The notes: generated by a model from the sequence alone, not told the origin. 64,000 nt of DNA from Melitaea cinxia (GCF_905220565.1 NC_059396.1:20446034-20510033); one strand, 5' to 3'; positions 46,561-57,200 are shown, counted from the first letter of the stretch. Translations and numbers: made by a program.

Positions 46561-49500
46561 GCGCTTAAGGTGCTCCAAGCCAACCTGAACCACTGTGCCA
46601 GGGCTCAGGATCTCTTCGTCCAGAGCCTGGTACAGTGGTCCGTGCGGGCGGCGGTGGTGGCCGAGCCGTACTCGGTCCCGCCGAGGGATAGTTGGATCGG
46701 CGATCGCGACGGGGTGGTGGCCATCGTGACCCAGGTCGCCGCGGGCGCCCCGCCCCTTACGAACATTGTGAGGGGCTCGGGTTGCGTTGCGGCACTGCTG
46801 GGGGAGGTGGCCATCGTCGGGGCGTATTTTTCCCCGAACAAGTCGGTCGCTGAGTTCGAAGCGTTTCTCGACGGGACCGAGTCGATTCTGCGTAGATTTT
46901 ATCCGGCGGAGGTGCTCGTGCTCGGTGACTTCAACGCAAAGTCACGTCTGTGGGGGTGTCCTGCCACAGATGCGCGGGGGGCGATTCTGGAGGAGTGGCT
47001 CGTTGCCACCGGCCTGACCGTCCTCAATCGCGGGACGGCCAACACGTGCGTGCGCAGGTCGGGCGGCTCGATCGTGGACGTGTCGTTTGCTAGCCCCGGC
47101 CTCGCGCGCCGCGTTCGGGACTGGCGAGTGCTGGACGACGTGGAGACTCTCTCGGATCATCGTTACATCCGCTTCGAGATCTCCGCTCGTCCGGCGGTGC
47201 CGCCAAGCTCCAGCCGCGCCCCGGCGGAGGAGGGTCCTCGGTGGCAGCTGAAGCGTCTCGACCGGGAGCGACTCGACGAAGCGGCGATAGTGGCGTCGTG
47301 TCAGCCGCGCGTCGACGGTTCACCGGACAGGGTGGCAGACTGGCTGGTGGCCAGAATGACCGACGCGTGCGACGCGGCCATGCCGCGGTCGAGGGGTCGC
47401 CCCGGGCGGGCTCAGGTGTACTGGTGGTCGGAGGCGATAGCGCAGCTGCGCAGGGAGTGCGTGGCCGTCCGACGCCAGTACACGCGCTGCAGGAGGCGCA
47501 TCTTTAGGACGCCCCCCGCTTCGCAGGACAGGACACGGCACGAGGAGGAGGGCGAGCGGCTGTACGCCCTTTACACGGCAGCCAAAGCCAGCCTCCGTCG
47601 TGCCATCGGCGAGTCGCAGGCCGCGGCCAGGGAGGAAATGCTGGACGGACTGAACAGCGACCCGTGGGGGATGCCCTACAAGCGGGTACGCAACAAGGTC
47701 CGTCCCTGGGCTCCTCCACTCACGGAGACCCTGGACGCCGAAGTGGTCCGTGAGGTGGTCGCGGCCCTGTTCCCGACGGCGCCGGCCGAGCACGAGCCGC
47801 CGTCGATGGCACCGCGGGGAGAGGATCCAGACGTCGGAGAGGAGGCACCGGAGGTCGGCGAGTCCGAATTCGAGGAAGCAGTCGCGCGGCTGCGACGGAA
47901 GAACGTCGCTCCAGGCCCGGATGGGATTCCGGGGAGGGCGTGGGCGGTGGCGCTGAATCACCTGGCGCCGCGAGTTCGAGGGCTATTCTCTGCCTGTCTG
48001 GCTCAAGCCACAATTCCACAGCGGTGGAAGACAGGCAGGTTAGTCCTCCTCAGGAAGGAAGGCCGGCCGGCGGAGTCACCGTCGGCGTACCGCCCCATCG
48101 TCCTCCTCGACGAGCTCGCTAAACTGTTCGAGCGCGTCGTGGCCGCGCGTCTGGTGGCGCACCTCGGGCGTCGAGGACCCGACCTCTCGGACGTGCAGTT
48201 CGGCTTCCGCAGTGGCCGTTCTACCGTGGATGCCGTGCTGTGCGTCCGTGCCCAGGTGCAGGAAGCGGTGGCCCAGGGCGACGTCGTCGTGGCGGTGTCT
48301 ATCGACATCGCCAACGCCTTCAATACGCTGCCCTGGGGTTGCATCAGGGAGGCGCTCCGCTACCACGGGGTGCCGACCTACTTGCGTCGCGTGGTCGGTG
48401 CCTACCTCTCCGACAGGTGGGTGGTCTTCCCCGGAAGGGATGGTCGGCTTGTGAGAAAGGAAGTCGTGTGCGGTGTCCCGCAGGGGTCGGTGCTCGGGCC
48501 ACTCCTGTGGAACATCGGATACGACTGGGTGTTGCGTGGCTCGCTGCTGCGCGGCGTCAGCGTCGTCTGCTACGCCGACGACACGCTGGTGCTGGCCCGC
48601 CGACCGACGTATCGGGAGGCGGCAGTGCTGGCGACCGCTGGCGTCGCGCAGGTCGTGGCGCGAATCCGGCGCCTCGGCCTCGTCGTCGCGCTGGACAAGG
48701 CACAAGGAATAGTCTTCCACGGCCCGAGGAGGGCGCCTCCCCACGACGCCCATCTTATCGTGGGAGGCACTCGCATCGGCCTGTCGGGCACGATGACGTA
48801 CCTGGGTCTCGTGCTCGACGGCCGGTGGAAGTTCCGGGCGCACTTCGCGCGGCTCGTCCCGCGCTTGCTGAAGGTGGGAGCCTCGCTCTCGTGGCTTTTG
48901 CCGAACATCGGCGGTCCCGGTGTGAGCTGCCGCCGGCTCTACACCGGCGTCGTGAGAGCGATGGCGATGTACGGTGCCCCCGTCTGGTCCGACGCCCTGG
49001 ACCGCGAGAACATCGCCCTGCTGCGGCGCGCGCAGAGGGTGATGGCGATCAGGGTCGTACGCGGGTACCGTACGATCTCGGGCGACGCAGCGTGCGTGCT
49101 GGCTGGAGTCCTGCCCTGGGACCTGGACGCGGTCTCTCTGGCGTCGTCATACCGGCGGCGTCGGAGTCTGGCGTCCGGGACCCTCAGTCCGGCACCACGG
49201 CTTGCAGAACACCTGAGGCGAGAGCGGGATGCCGCGATCGCGGAGTGGGTTGTGAGGCTCGAGCGTCCGAGTGCGGGGCACCGGACGATCGATGCGGTTC
49301 GGCCGGTTCTTCGGCAGTGGTTGGACAGACGGCATGGCGTCCTAACCTTCCGCGCCACGCAGGTCCTCTCGGGGCACGGTTGCTTCGGGGGGTACCTGTG
49401 TCGGGTCGCCGGGAGGGAGCCCTCTCCTCGTTGCCACCACTGCCAGGATTGTGACGAAGAGTCGGCGCAACACGTCTTGGAAGAGTGTTCGGCGTGGACG

Positions 49501-49734
49501 GAGGAGCGTGAAGAGCTCCGAAGTGTAGTTGGGCCGGACCTTTCGCTGCCGGCCGTGATTTCTGCCATGACCGGCAGCGAGAGGTGCTGGGACGCCGTCC
49601 TCGCGTACTGTGAGCGGGTGATGGCGCAGAAGGAGGCGGCGGAGCGGGTGAGGGAGGACACCACCGACCTCCCCCTCCGCCGCAAAAGGACCGGGCGTCG
49701 GAGGCTGGCGCACGATAACCGCCTCCCTCCCTAG
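46558..49734 (+). CDS. SART-b ORF2: endonuclease and reverse transcriptase (1058 aa)
   Basis: AP-like endonuclease with E37 (VAEPY), D124/N126 (GDFNAKS) and SDH at 199-201. RT with PGPDG, AYRPIVLLDE, FRSGRST, SIDIANAFN, GVPQGSVLGP and YADD at 672-675. The C-terminal CHHCQDC...H...C zinc motif is followed by a basic tail. No RNase H. Domain order and many motifs match SART-a ORF2, but the overall sequence is clearly a separate family. It is coupled to ORF1 by a 2-nt gap. Confidence 0.94.
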   Translation: MALKVLQANLNHCARAQDLFVQSLVQWSVRAAVVAEPYSVPPRDSWIGDRDGVVAIVTQVAAGAPPLTNIVRGSGCVAALLGEVAIVGAYFSPNKSVAEFEAFLDGTESILRRFYPAEVLVLGDFNAKSRLWGCPATDARGAILEEWLVATGLTVLNRGTANTCVRRSGGSIVDVSFASPGLARRVRDWRVLDDVETLSDHRYIRFEISARPAVPPSSSRAPAEEGPRWQLKRLDRERLDEAAIVASCQPRVDGSPDRVADWLVARMTDACDAAMPRSRGRPGRAQVYWWSEAIAQLRRECVAVRRQYTRCRRRIFRTPPASQDRTRHEEEGERLYALYTAAKASLRRAIGESQAAAREEMLDGLNSDPWGMPYKRVRNKVRPWAPPLTETLDAEVVREVVAALFPTAPAEHEPPSMAPRGEDPDVGEEAPEVGESEFEEAVARLRRKNVAPGPDGIPGRAWAVALNHLAPRVRGLFSACLAQATIPQRWKTGRLVLLRKEGRPAESPSAYRPIVLLDELAKLFERVVAARLVAHLGRRGPDLSDVQFGFRSGRSTVDAVLCVRAQVQEAVAQGDVVVAVSIDIANAFNTLPWGCIREALRYHGVPTYLRRVVGAYLSDRWVVFPGRDGRLVRKEVVCGVPQGSVLGPLLWNIGYDWVLRGSLLRGVSVVCYADDTLVLARRPTYREAAVLATAGVAQVVARIRRLGLVVALDKAQGIVFHGPRRAPPHDAHLIVGGTRIGLSGTMTYLGLVLDGRWKFRAHFARLVPRLLKVGASLSWLLPNIGGPGVSCRRLYTGVVRAMAMYGAPVWSDALDRENIALLRRAQRVMAIRVVRGYRTISGDAACVLAGVLPWDLDAVSLASSYRRRRSLASGTLSPAPRLAEHLRRERDAAIAEWVVRLERPSAGHRTIDAVRPVLRQWLDRRHGVLTFRATQVLSGHGCFGGYLCRVAGREPSPRCHHCQDCDEESAQHVLEECSAWTEEREELRSVVGPDLSLPAVISAMTGSERCWDAVLAYCERVMAQKEAAERVREDTTDLPLRRKRTGRRRLAHDNRLPP

Positions 49735-50000
49735 ACGCTAGGCAGACCAAAATCTGCCGGGTAGGCGCGCGCGGTGTCCCCCGCGCGCCACCTCCTCCAC
49801 GAGGACAGGAAAGGGCCTGACGAGGCACGCCGCCGGGGTTTGCAGAAGAATTCGGACTCCTGCGACCCCGGCACGGGCGACGAAGGTGGACACCGTTGGT
49901 TTTTAGTGGGTAGTCTGGCATTGCACCTACCGCCGGGAGCCCCACACTCCCGCTGCCGAGCTTTCGGTGGCGGGGTCAGTGCGTAAATGCATTTTCCAAC

Positions 50001-50002
<2 letters not shown>
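49735..50002 (+). promoter_or_regulatory. SART-b 3'UTR
   Basis: About 268 nt. Near the end a three-stem arrangement (CCGCC..GGCGG enclosing GGGAG/CTCCC and CCGA/TCGG) precedes GCGTAAATGCATTTTCCAAC and CGTAAA. The last ~110 nt are clearly homologous to the 3' ends of SART-n elements, with structure kept though loops differ. Confidence 0.6.
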
Positions 50003-50089
<87 letters not shown>

Positions 50090-50091
<2 letters not shown>

Positions 50092-50103
50092 TTAGGTTAG
50101 GTT
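50090..50103 (+). repeat. Telomeric repeat remnant (14 nt)
   Basis: GGTTAGGTTAGGTT between the 87-nt poly(A) of SART-b and the first base of the U6 sequence; in register. Confidence 0.95.
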
Positions 50104-50120
50104 GTACTCGCTTCGGCAGT

Positions 50121-50160
<40 letters not shown>

Positions 50161-50210
50161 GGCCCCTGCGCAAGGATGACACGCAAAATCGTGAAGCGTT
50201 CCACATTTTT
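50104..50210 (+). ncRNA. U6: U6 spliceosomal snRNA sequence, full length, fused to SART-n
   Basis: 107 nt with every hallmark of U6: a 5' hairpin GTAC..GTAC closed around CGCTTCGGC, ATATACTAAAATTGGAACG, the ACAGAGA box, the AGC triad followed by ATGGCCCCTGCGC, the internal stem-loop region GATGACACGC and GTGAAGC, and the terminal T5. No disabling change is visible to me. It lacks an upstream Pol III promoter, because telomeric repeats lie directly before it, so it is most likely a retro-copy and not a transcribed gene. Its last T is followed immediately by the first base of SART-n (CCCAGG), and its first G follows GGTT of the array. That makes it the 5' part of a chimeric insertion. Confidence 0.93.
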
Positions 50211-51538
50211 CCCAGGCCCCAGACCTAGGTCTGGGAGGAGTTCCTGGTCTTCTACCTGGGCGCGTCCCCCGTTTGGCGGATAGGGGAGTGCCGCCTGCGT
50301 TGCCGCGATACGCAGGCGGTAGGGGTCTTCGGACCCCCGCGGACCAAAACCAGGGGGTAGGGCGCGAAAGCGCATCGGAGTGCCGGGGCGCTCTGGGAGG
50401 TGGACGGGGTGGGCGGGTTCGCTCGCTCGCCCTGAGGCGCTGAGGCGCGGGGTGCTGGCCGGGTTGTGCTGGCTCCCTGGAGCTTGCTCGGTTGCTGGTG
50501 CAACCCGGCGGACGTGTTGCGTGAGAGTCGGGCTGTGCTGACTCCCTGGAGCTTTGGCTCGGTTGTCGGTGCAGTTCGGCGGAGCCGTAGGGTGGTTGCC
50601 GGGTCGCGCTGGGCTCCCTGGAGCTTGCTCGGTTGTTCGGTGCGATCCTGGCATTGGAGGTGGGGCTTTTCGCCTAGCCGGGAGGGACAGGGCGGGTGGG
50701 TCCGGGCGGTCTGGCTCGCTCGTCCTGTGGCGCTGGGGCGCGGTATGCTGGCCGGGTTGTGCTGGCTCCCTTGAGCTTGCTCGGTTGCTGGTGCAATCCG
50801 GCGGACCAGTTGCGGGAGGGCTGGCTGTGCTGGCTCCCTTGAGCTTTTGCTCGGTTGTCGGTGCAGTCCGGCGGACCCGTGGGGTAGTTGCGGGTTCGAG
50901 CTTGGCTCACTCGCTGGGGTGGCACTGCGATGCGGTGCGGGGAGAGGAGGACGGGTCGAGCGAGCGAACTCGATATAGCGACGAGTTCGCTCGCTCGCCC
51001 CGTGGCGCGCATGCGCGCGGGTAGGTGCACTCCGGGTACTGCTCTGCCCAGAGCGGACTTGTGAGTGCAGGCGCCGTGAGGGCGCGGAGACGTGGGGGTT
51101 GGTTTTACCTTCCCCTGCGCTGGGGACGGGGTGGGTGGGCTCGCTTGCCCGCCTCGGGGGGGGTGGTGCTCAGGCGCTTTCCCTTGCGCCGTCCCGGCCT
51201 GTGTTGACTTGCGTTGGCACTGTCCGGGCGGTGCGGGGCAGCCTGAGCGCCAGGCAGAGGGCGGTCGAGTTTTTCGGCCAACTTCTGCCCGGGTTGGTGC
51301 GCGCGGTGCCACCGCGTGCCACCCACTAGGAACGGGATGGGCCCGCAAGGGCGACGCCGCCGGAGTTTGCAGAAGAATTTCATTGATTCCTGCGACTTCG
51401 GCAATGGCGAGGGAGTGGCGCCGCTGGTTTTTACTGAGTAGTCTGGCATGCCGGGAGTCTCAGACTTCCGTCGCCTTCGGGTGGCGGGGGTGCGTAAATG
51501 CATTTTCCAGCGTTAAAAAAAAAAAAAAAAAAAAAAAA
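50211..51538 (+). mobile_element. SART-n non-coding telomeric element, copy 3 (3' part of U6 chimera)
   Basis: Starts with the same CCCAGGCCCCAGACC sequence as 63396 (outer hairpin stem missing; an 18-bp palindrome at 50218-50235 remains), carries GCTCCCTGGAGCTT-type modules (near 50472, 50543, 50612) and weaker forms near 50765 and 50835, and a 16-bp perfect hairpin at 50957-50997. It ends with the UUCG hairpin (51469-51486), ATTTTCCAGCGTT and poly(A) 51515-51538. No coding sequence. It diverges more from copies 1 and 2 than they do from each other. Confidence 0.85.
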
Positions 51539-51607
51539 GGTTAGGTTAGGTTAGGTTAGGTTAGGTTAGGTTAGGTTAGGTTAGGTTAGGTTAGGTTAGG
51601 TTAGGTT
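51539..51607 (+). repeat. Telomeric (TTAGG)n array, about 14 units
   Basis: Perfect GGTTA units ending GGTT, then a bare A-tract. Confidence 0.97.
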
Positions 51608-51625
51608 AAAAAAAAAAAAAAAAAA
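51608..51625 (+). mobile_element. Poly(A)-only insertion in the telomeric array
   Basis: Eighteen A (one may belong to the repeat) lie between GGTT and GGTTA, in the exact place and register of SART poly(A) junctions, with no element body. The simplest reading is target-primed reverse transcription that stopped within the poly(A) tail of a SART RNA, an extreme 5' truncation. Replication slippage at an A is an alternative but would not be expected to match the insertion register. Confidence 0.75.
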
Positions 51626-51724
51626 GGTTAGGTTAGGTTAGGTTAGGTTAGGTTAGGTTAGGTTAGGTTAGGTTAGGTTAGGTTAGGTTAGGTTAGGTTA
51701 GGTTAGGTTAGGTTAGGTTAGGTT
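51626..51724 (+). repeat. Telomeric (TTAGG)n array, about 20 units
   Basis: Perfect GGTTA units before the second SART-b copy. Confidence 0.98.
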
Positions 51725-52287
51725 GGGGTGCTTGTCGGTGACCTCCTCGTGGTGCACCCTGGGCAACGGGACGGGCAGCAGTATCACAATCGCGGCACTG
51801 CTGCCCGTCGCGGCTGACGACCGACGCGTGTGGGGATGCATTCCGGCGCTCTACATTAGAGTTGTCCCGTGAGCGCATCAGGTGGCACAGCGCTCGCGCA
51901 CTGTGTCACCACGGGGGGGTGGATGGGTTCGGCGTGCGCTTACCCCGCCGTCGGACAGAGTGGGCAGGAGTCCTGTTCGCTCACCGTCCTATTATCGTAA
52001 TCCCGTTTGTGGTGTCGTGGTCATGTCTCGCGGCCACGAACGGGACCGAGGGTCTTGCCTTAACCGGCCGGACCGCGAGGAAGAAAACCTCTATAAAAAA
52101 TTACCCCGAATCCCAAGCGGCGACGCAGCGCGAGGGGATGCATGGCTGATGGGTAGTTCAGTCACTACTGCGATCCCCTGCTCTGTAGCCCCGCCGAGGC
52201 CAGAGTGGGGTTACGCGAGGCTTGCCCAGGTACAGGGGGTGTTACCTCGGGCTGACCACCCTTTCCCCCATACTCGTGGGAACAGTT

Positions 52288-54270
52288 ATGGAATTTCAAA
52301 AATCAACAATTTTAAATGATGATGGTGTGGAGATTGACGAGAGGCCCGAGAAGGGCGGAGTAGAGGAGAGGCCCGAGAAGGGTGTAGTTATCTCGGACGG
52401 AGAGTTGTCTGACGTCGGCATGAGGTCGCGGTCACCGTGCGACTCCGACTCGTCTCGCGCTCGGCTCTGGAAGCGGAAGCGCGATAGGGAAGAAGACACG
52501 TCAGATGACACTGATGATAAGTCCACGGCAGGAAAGTGTCACACGGCGCGCAGGGGTCGTGGTCGACCGCCCACGACAGGGCAATATGTTGGCCTCGCCA
52601 AGGCCAAGGCCGACTACCTCAAGCAGTGCGAGAGGGAGCTCGAGCTTGAGGCCGAAAGCGAGGCCATTGAGATCTCAAAGAGAGTGAGAGCTTCGCGCTC
52701 CAATATCAATACGGAAGGTGGGTCGATTTCGGGAGAATGCTCGATAACAGATCTGCATCGGAAGGCCCAGGAATATGTCGAGGCCATTCTCACCGTGACG
52801 AAGATTTCCAAGAACCTCAAGGGGACAAGCAAGAAAGCCTTAAATGAGTCCGCCGAGGGTATAGGCGAAGTACTCGGCGCCCTATACCACCGAACGACGA
52901 ATGACGAGGTCAGGCAGCTGCGGGAGGCCAACGAGCGCCTAGAAGCGGAGAACGTACAGCTCCGCTCGGAGATCTCCGAGCTGCGACAGAGTGTAGCCGA
53001 CATCAGGCGTGAGCTGGGCTCGACGTCCACTCCAGCCCCTCCCGCGAATGAAAACGGACTGATCGACCGCATCATGGCAGGGGTGGGCGCCATGCTCGAC
53101 TCCCGCCTGGCGAAGCTGGAGGAGTCTGGCAGACTCCTGCCTGAAGCGCCTGAAGCGCGAAAAGGACCACCGGCGGCTTCGAAGAAGATCGCAACGTCGC
53201 CGCCGCAGACAGGGGTCACAACGCTGACTCCGCCAGCGAACCCGGCCCCAAAGTCTGCAAGTCAGTCTGCCAAGAAGAAGAAAAAGAAGAAGAAGGCGGG
53301 TGCGGCTACCCAAGTCGCTGCGCCCAACGAGCCTCGCCCCCTACCACCTGCTCCGGCCGCTCTGACGGAGGGGTGGAATGTGGTGGCGAGGAAAGGAAGG
53401 AAGGTGGGGCCGCCCAAAAACCAGCCCCAACCCCAGAACAAAGGTGCGCCGGCTAAAAAGCCAAAGACGCCGAAGCTGCGACTGCCGCGATCGGCGGCGG
53501 TGCAGCTGACGCTGCTGCCGGGCAGCACGAGGACCTACGCCGAGGTCCTCGGTGCCATAAAGGCTGACGGCCTTATAGCGAGCATGGGCGTCGAGACTCG
53601 CTATAGGGTCTCTCAGACCGGCGCGCGCAGGTTCGAGCTGCCCGGCACCGGCAATAAGGAGAAGGCCGAGGAGCTTGCCCGGCGCATCAAGGCGGTCGTC
53701 GGCGAGGACGTGGCGGTCACCCGCCCGGAGAAGTGCGCCGACCTGCGGGTGGCCGGGTTAGACGACTCGGTCACTCCCCAGGAACTGGCTGGCGTGATCG
53801 CCAAGGCGGGAGGATGCGCCGTGGATTCCATCAAAGTGGGCGAAGTACGTCAAAACTTCGCCGGCGTCGGGACGGCCTGGGTTCGCCTGCCGGTAGAGGC
53901 GGCGAAGAAAGTGGTGGACGGGCGCCGCCTACTCGTCGGGTTCGTGTCGGCGAGTGTGTCCCTGCTGAAGGCGAGACCTCAGCAATGTTATCGCTGCCAC
54001 GAGGTTGGGCACGTGGCAGCGAAGTGCGACAAGGGGGTGGACCGCAGCGGCCAGTGCTACCGCTGCGGCAAGGAGGGGCACACTCGCCGGCAGTGTACTG
54101 CAGAGGCCAGCTGCCCCATTTGCGAGGCGGAAAACCGACCGGCGAAGCACAGCCTAGTCGCGTGCCCTCGCAATAAAGCGGGAAGGAGGAAGAAGGCGGC
54201 GACCAAAAATAAAACCCGCGCGCCGCCTGGCAACAGAGCTGGGGAGGTGACAATGGACACCCAATCATAG
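52288..54270 (+). CDS. SART-b ORF1 protein (660 aa), copy 2
   Basis: ATG 52288 to TAG 54268-54270. Same order of features as copy 1: two PEKGG-type units, RRGRGRP AT-hook-like motif, heptad region (LEAENVQLRSEISELRQ), Lys tract, RRM-like domain and three zinc knuckles. From the Lys tract (about 53275) to the stop it is nearly identical to copy 1; the part before it is perhaps 60% identical at protein level, despite an almost identical leader. Confidence 0.93.
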   Translation: MEFQKSTILNDDGVEIDERPEKGGVEERPEKGVVISDGELSDVGMRSRSPCDSDSSRARLWKRKRDREEDTSDDTDDKSTAGKCHTARRGRGRPPTTGQYVGLAKAKADYLKQCERELELEAESEAIEISKRVRASRSNINTEGGSISGECSITDLHRKAQEYVEAILTVTKISKNLKGTSKKALNESAEGIGEVLGALYHRTTNDEVRQLREANERLEAENVQLRSEISELRQSVADIRRELGSTSTPAPPANENGLIDRIMAGVGAMLDSRLAKLEESGRLLPEAPEARKGPPAASKKIATSPPQTGVTTLTPPANPAPKSASQSAKKKKKKKKAGAATQVAAPNEPRPLPPAPAALTEGWNVVARKGRKVGPPKNQPQPQNKGAPAKKPKTPKLRLPRSAAVQLTLLPGSTRTYAEVLGAIKADGLIASMGVETRYRVSQTGARRFELPGTGNKEKAEELARRIKAVVGEDVAVTRPEKCADLRVAGLDDSVTPQELAGVIAKAGGCAVDSIKVGEVRQNFAGVGTAWVRLPVEAAKKVVDGRRLLVGFVSASVSLLKARPQQCYRCHEVGHVAAKCDKGVDRSGQCYRCGKEGHTRRQCTAEASCPICEAENRPAKHSLVACPRNKAGRRKKAATKNKTRAPPGNRAGEVTMDTQS

Positions 54271-54272
54271 TA

Positions 54273-57200
54273 ATGGCGCTTAAGGTGCTCCAAGCCAACC
54301 TGAACCACTGTGCCAGGGCCCAGGACCTCCTCGTCCAGAGCCTGGTACAGTGGTCCGTGCGGGCGGCGGTGGTGGCCGAGCCGTACTCGGTCCCGCCGAG
54401 GGATAACTGGATCGGCGATAACGATGGCGTGGTGGCCATCGTGACCCAGGTCGCCGCGGGCGCCCCGCCCTTTACGAACATTGTGAGGGGCTCGGGTTGC
54501 GTCGCGGCACTGCTGGGGGAGGTGGCCATCGTCGGGGCATATTTTTCCCCGAACAAGTCGGTCGCCGAGTTCGAGGCGTTCCTCGACGGGACCGAGTCGA
54601 TCATGCGTAGGTTTTATCCGGCGGAAGTGCTCGTGCTGGGCGACTTCAATGCGAAGTCACGTCTGTGGGGGTGTCCTGCCACAGATGCGCGGGGGGCGAT
54701 TCTGGAGGAGTGGCTCGTTGCCACCGGCCTGACCGTCCTCAATCGCGGGACGGCCAACACGTGCGTGCGCAGGTCGGGCGGCTCGATCGTGGACGTTTCG
54801 TTTGCGAGCCCCGGCCTCGCGCGCCGCGTTCGGGACTGGCGAGTGCTGGACGACGTGGAGACTCTCTCGGATCATCGTTACATCCGCTTCGAGATCTCCG
54901 CTCGTCCGGCGGTGCCGCCAAGCTCCAGCCGCGCCCCGGCGGAGGAGGGTCCTCGGTGGCAGCTGAAGCGTCTCGACCGGGAGCGACTCGACGAAGCGGC
55001 GATTGTGGCGTCGTGTCAGCCGCGCGTCGACGGTCCACCGGACAGGGTGGCAGACTGGCTGGTGGCCAGAATGACCGACGCGTGCGACGCGGCCATGCCG
55101 CGGTCGAGGGGTCGCCCCGGGCGGGCTCAGGTGTACTGGTGGTCGGAGACGATAGCGCAGCTGCGCAGGGAGTGCGTGGCCGTCCGACGCCAGTACACGC
55201 GCTGCAGGAGACGCATCTTCAGGACGCCCCCCGCTTCGCAGGACAGGACACGGCACGAGGAGGAGGGCGAGCGGCTGTACGCTCTTTACACGGCAGCCAA
55301 AGCCAGCCTCCGTCGTGCCATCGGCGAGTCGCAGGCCGCGGCCAGGGAGGAAATGCTGGACGGACTGAACAGCGACCCGTGGGGGATGCCCTACAAGCGG
55401 GTACGCAGCAAGGTCCGTCCCTGGGCTCCTCCACTCACGGAGACCCTGGACACCGAAGTGGTCCGTGAGGTGGTCGCGGCCCTGTTCCCGACGGCGCCGG
55501 CCGAGCACGAGCCGCCGTCGATGGCACCGCGGGGAGAGGATCGAGACGTCGGAGAGGAGGCACCGGAGGTCGGGGAGTCCGAATTCGGGGAAGCAGTCGC
55601 GCGGCTGCGACGGAAGAACGTCGCTCCAGGCCCGGATGGGATTCCGGGGAGGGCGTGGGCGGTGGCGCTGAACCACCTGGCGCCGCAAGTTAGAGGGCTA
55701 TTCTCTGCCTGTCTGGCTCAAGCCATAATTCCACAGCGGTGGAAGACAGGCAGGTTAGTCCTCCTCAGGAAGGAAGGCCGGCCGGCGGAGTCACCGTCGG
55801 CGTACCGCCCAATCGTCCTCCTCGACGAGCTCGCCAAGCTGTTCGAGCGCGTCGTGGCCGCGCGTCTGGTGGCGCACCTCGGGCGTCGAGGACCCGACCT
55901 CTCGGACGTGCAGTTCGGCTTCCGCAGTGGCCGTTCTACCGTGGATGCCGTGCTGTGCGTCCGTGCCCAGGTGCAGGAAGCGGTGGCCCGGGGCGACGTC
56001 GTCGTGGCGGTGTCTATCGACATCGCCAACGCCTTCAATACGTTGCCCTGGGGCTGCATCAGGGAGGCGCTCCGCTACCACGGGGTGCCGACCTACTTGC
56101 GTCGCGTGGTCGGTGCCTATCTCTCCGACAGGTGGGTGGTCTTCCCCGGAAGGGATGGTCGGGTTGTGAGAAGGGAAGTCGTGTGCGGTGTTCCGCAGGG
56201 GTCGGTGCTTGGGCCACTCCTGTGGAACATCGGGTACGATTGGGTGTTGCGTGGCTCGTTGCTGCGCGGCGTCAGCGTCGTCTGCTACGCCGACGACACG
56301 CTGGTGCTGGCCCGCCGACCGACGTATCGGGAGGCGACAGTGCTTGCGACCGCTGGCGTCGCGCAGGTCGTGGCGCGAATCCGACGCCTCGGCCTCGTCG
56401 TCGCGCTGGACAAGGCACAAGGAATAGTCTTCCACGGCCCGAGGAGGGCGCCTCCCCACGACGCCCATCTTATCGTGGGAGGCACTCGCATCGGCCTGTC
56501 GGGCACGATGACGTACCTGGGTCTCGTGCTCGACGGCCGGTGGAATTTCCGGGCGCACTTCGCGCGGCTCGTCCCGCGCTTGCTGAAGGTGGGAGCCTCG
56601 CTCTCGTGGCTTTTGCCGAACATCGGCGGTCCCGGTGTGAGCTGCCGCCGGCTCTACACCGGCGTCGTGAGAGCGATGGCGATGTACGGTGCCCCCGTCT
56701 GGTCCGACGCCCTGAACCGCGAGAACATCGCCCTGCTGCGGCGCGCGCAGAGGGTGATGGCGATCAGGGTCGTACGCGGGTACCGTACGATCTCGGGCGA
56801 GGCAGCGTGCGTGCTGGCTGGAGTCCTGCCCTGGGACCTGGACGCGGTCTCTCTGGCGTCGTCATACCGGCGGCGTCGGAGTCTGGCGTCCGGGACCCTC
56901 AGTCCGGCACCACGGCTGGCAGAACATCTGAGGCGAGAGCGGGATGCCGCGATCGCGGAGTGGGTTGTGAGGCTCGAGCGTCCGAGTGCGGGGCACCGGA
57001 CGATCGATGCGGTTCGGCCGGTTCTTCGGCAGTGGTTGGACAGACGACATGGCGTCCTAACCTTCCGCGCCACGCAGGTCCTCTCGGGGCACGGTTGCTT
57101 CGGGGGGTACCTGTGTCAGGTCGCCGGGAGGGAGCCCTCTCCTCGCTGCCACCACTGCCAGGATTGTGACGACGAGTCGGCGCAACACGTGTTGGAGGAG

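Larger units (their letters stand above)
44010..50089 (+). mobile_element. SART-b telomeric retrotransposon, full length, copy 1
   Basis: 5'UTR 44010-44572 starting GGGGTGCTTG, ORF1 44573-46555, ORF2 46558-49734, 3'UTR 49735-50002 and a very long poly(A) (50003-50089, 87 A). The 5' end coincides with that of the second copy at 51725, showing both are full length. Both ORFs are intact. Confidence 0.95.

Noticed and set aside
50104..50210. A functional U6 gene in its own right
   Set aside because: No room for a PSE and TATA upstream: poly(A) and 14 nt of telomere repeat precede it, and it is fused to a retroelement. The RNA sequence looks intact, but expression is doubtful.
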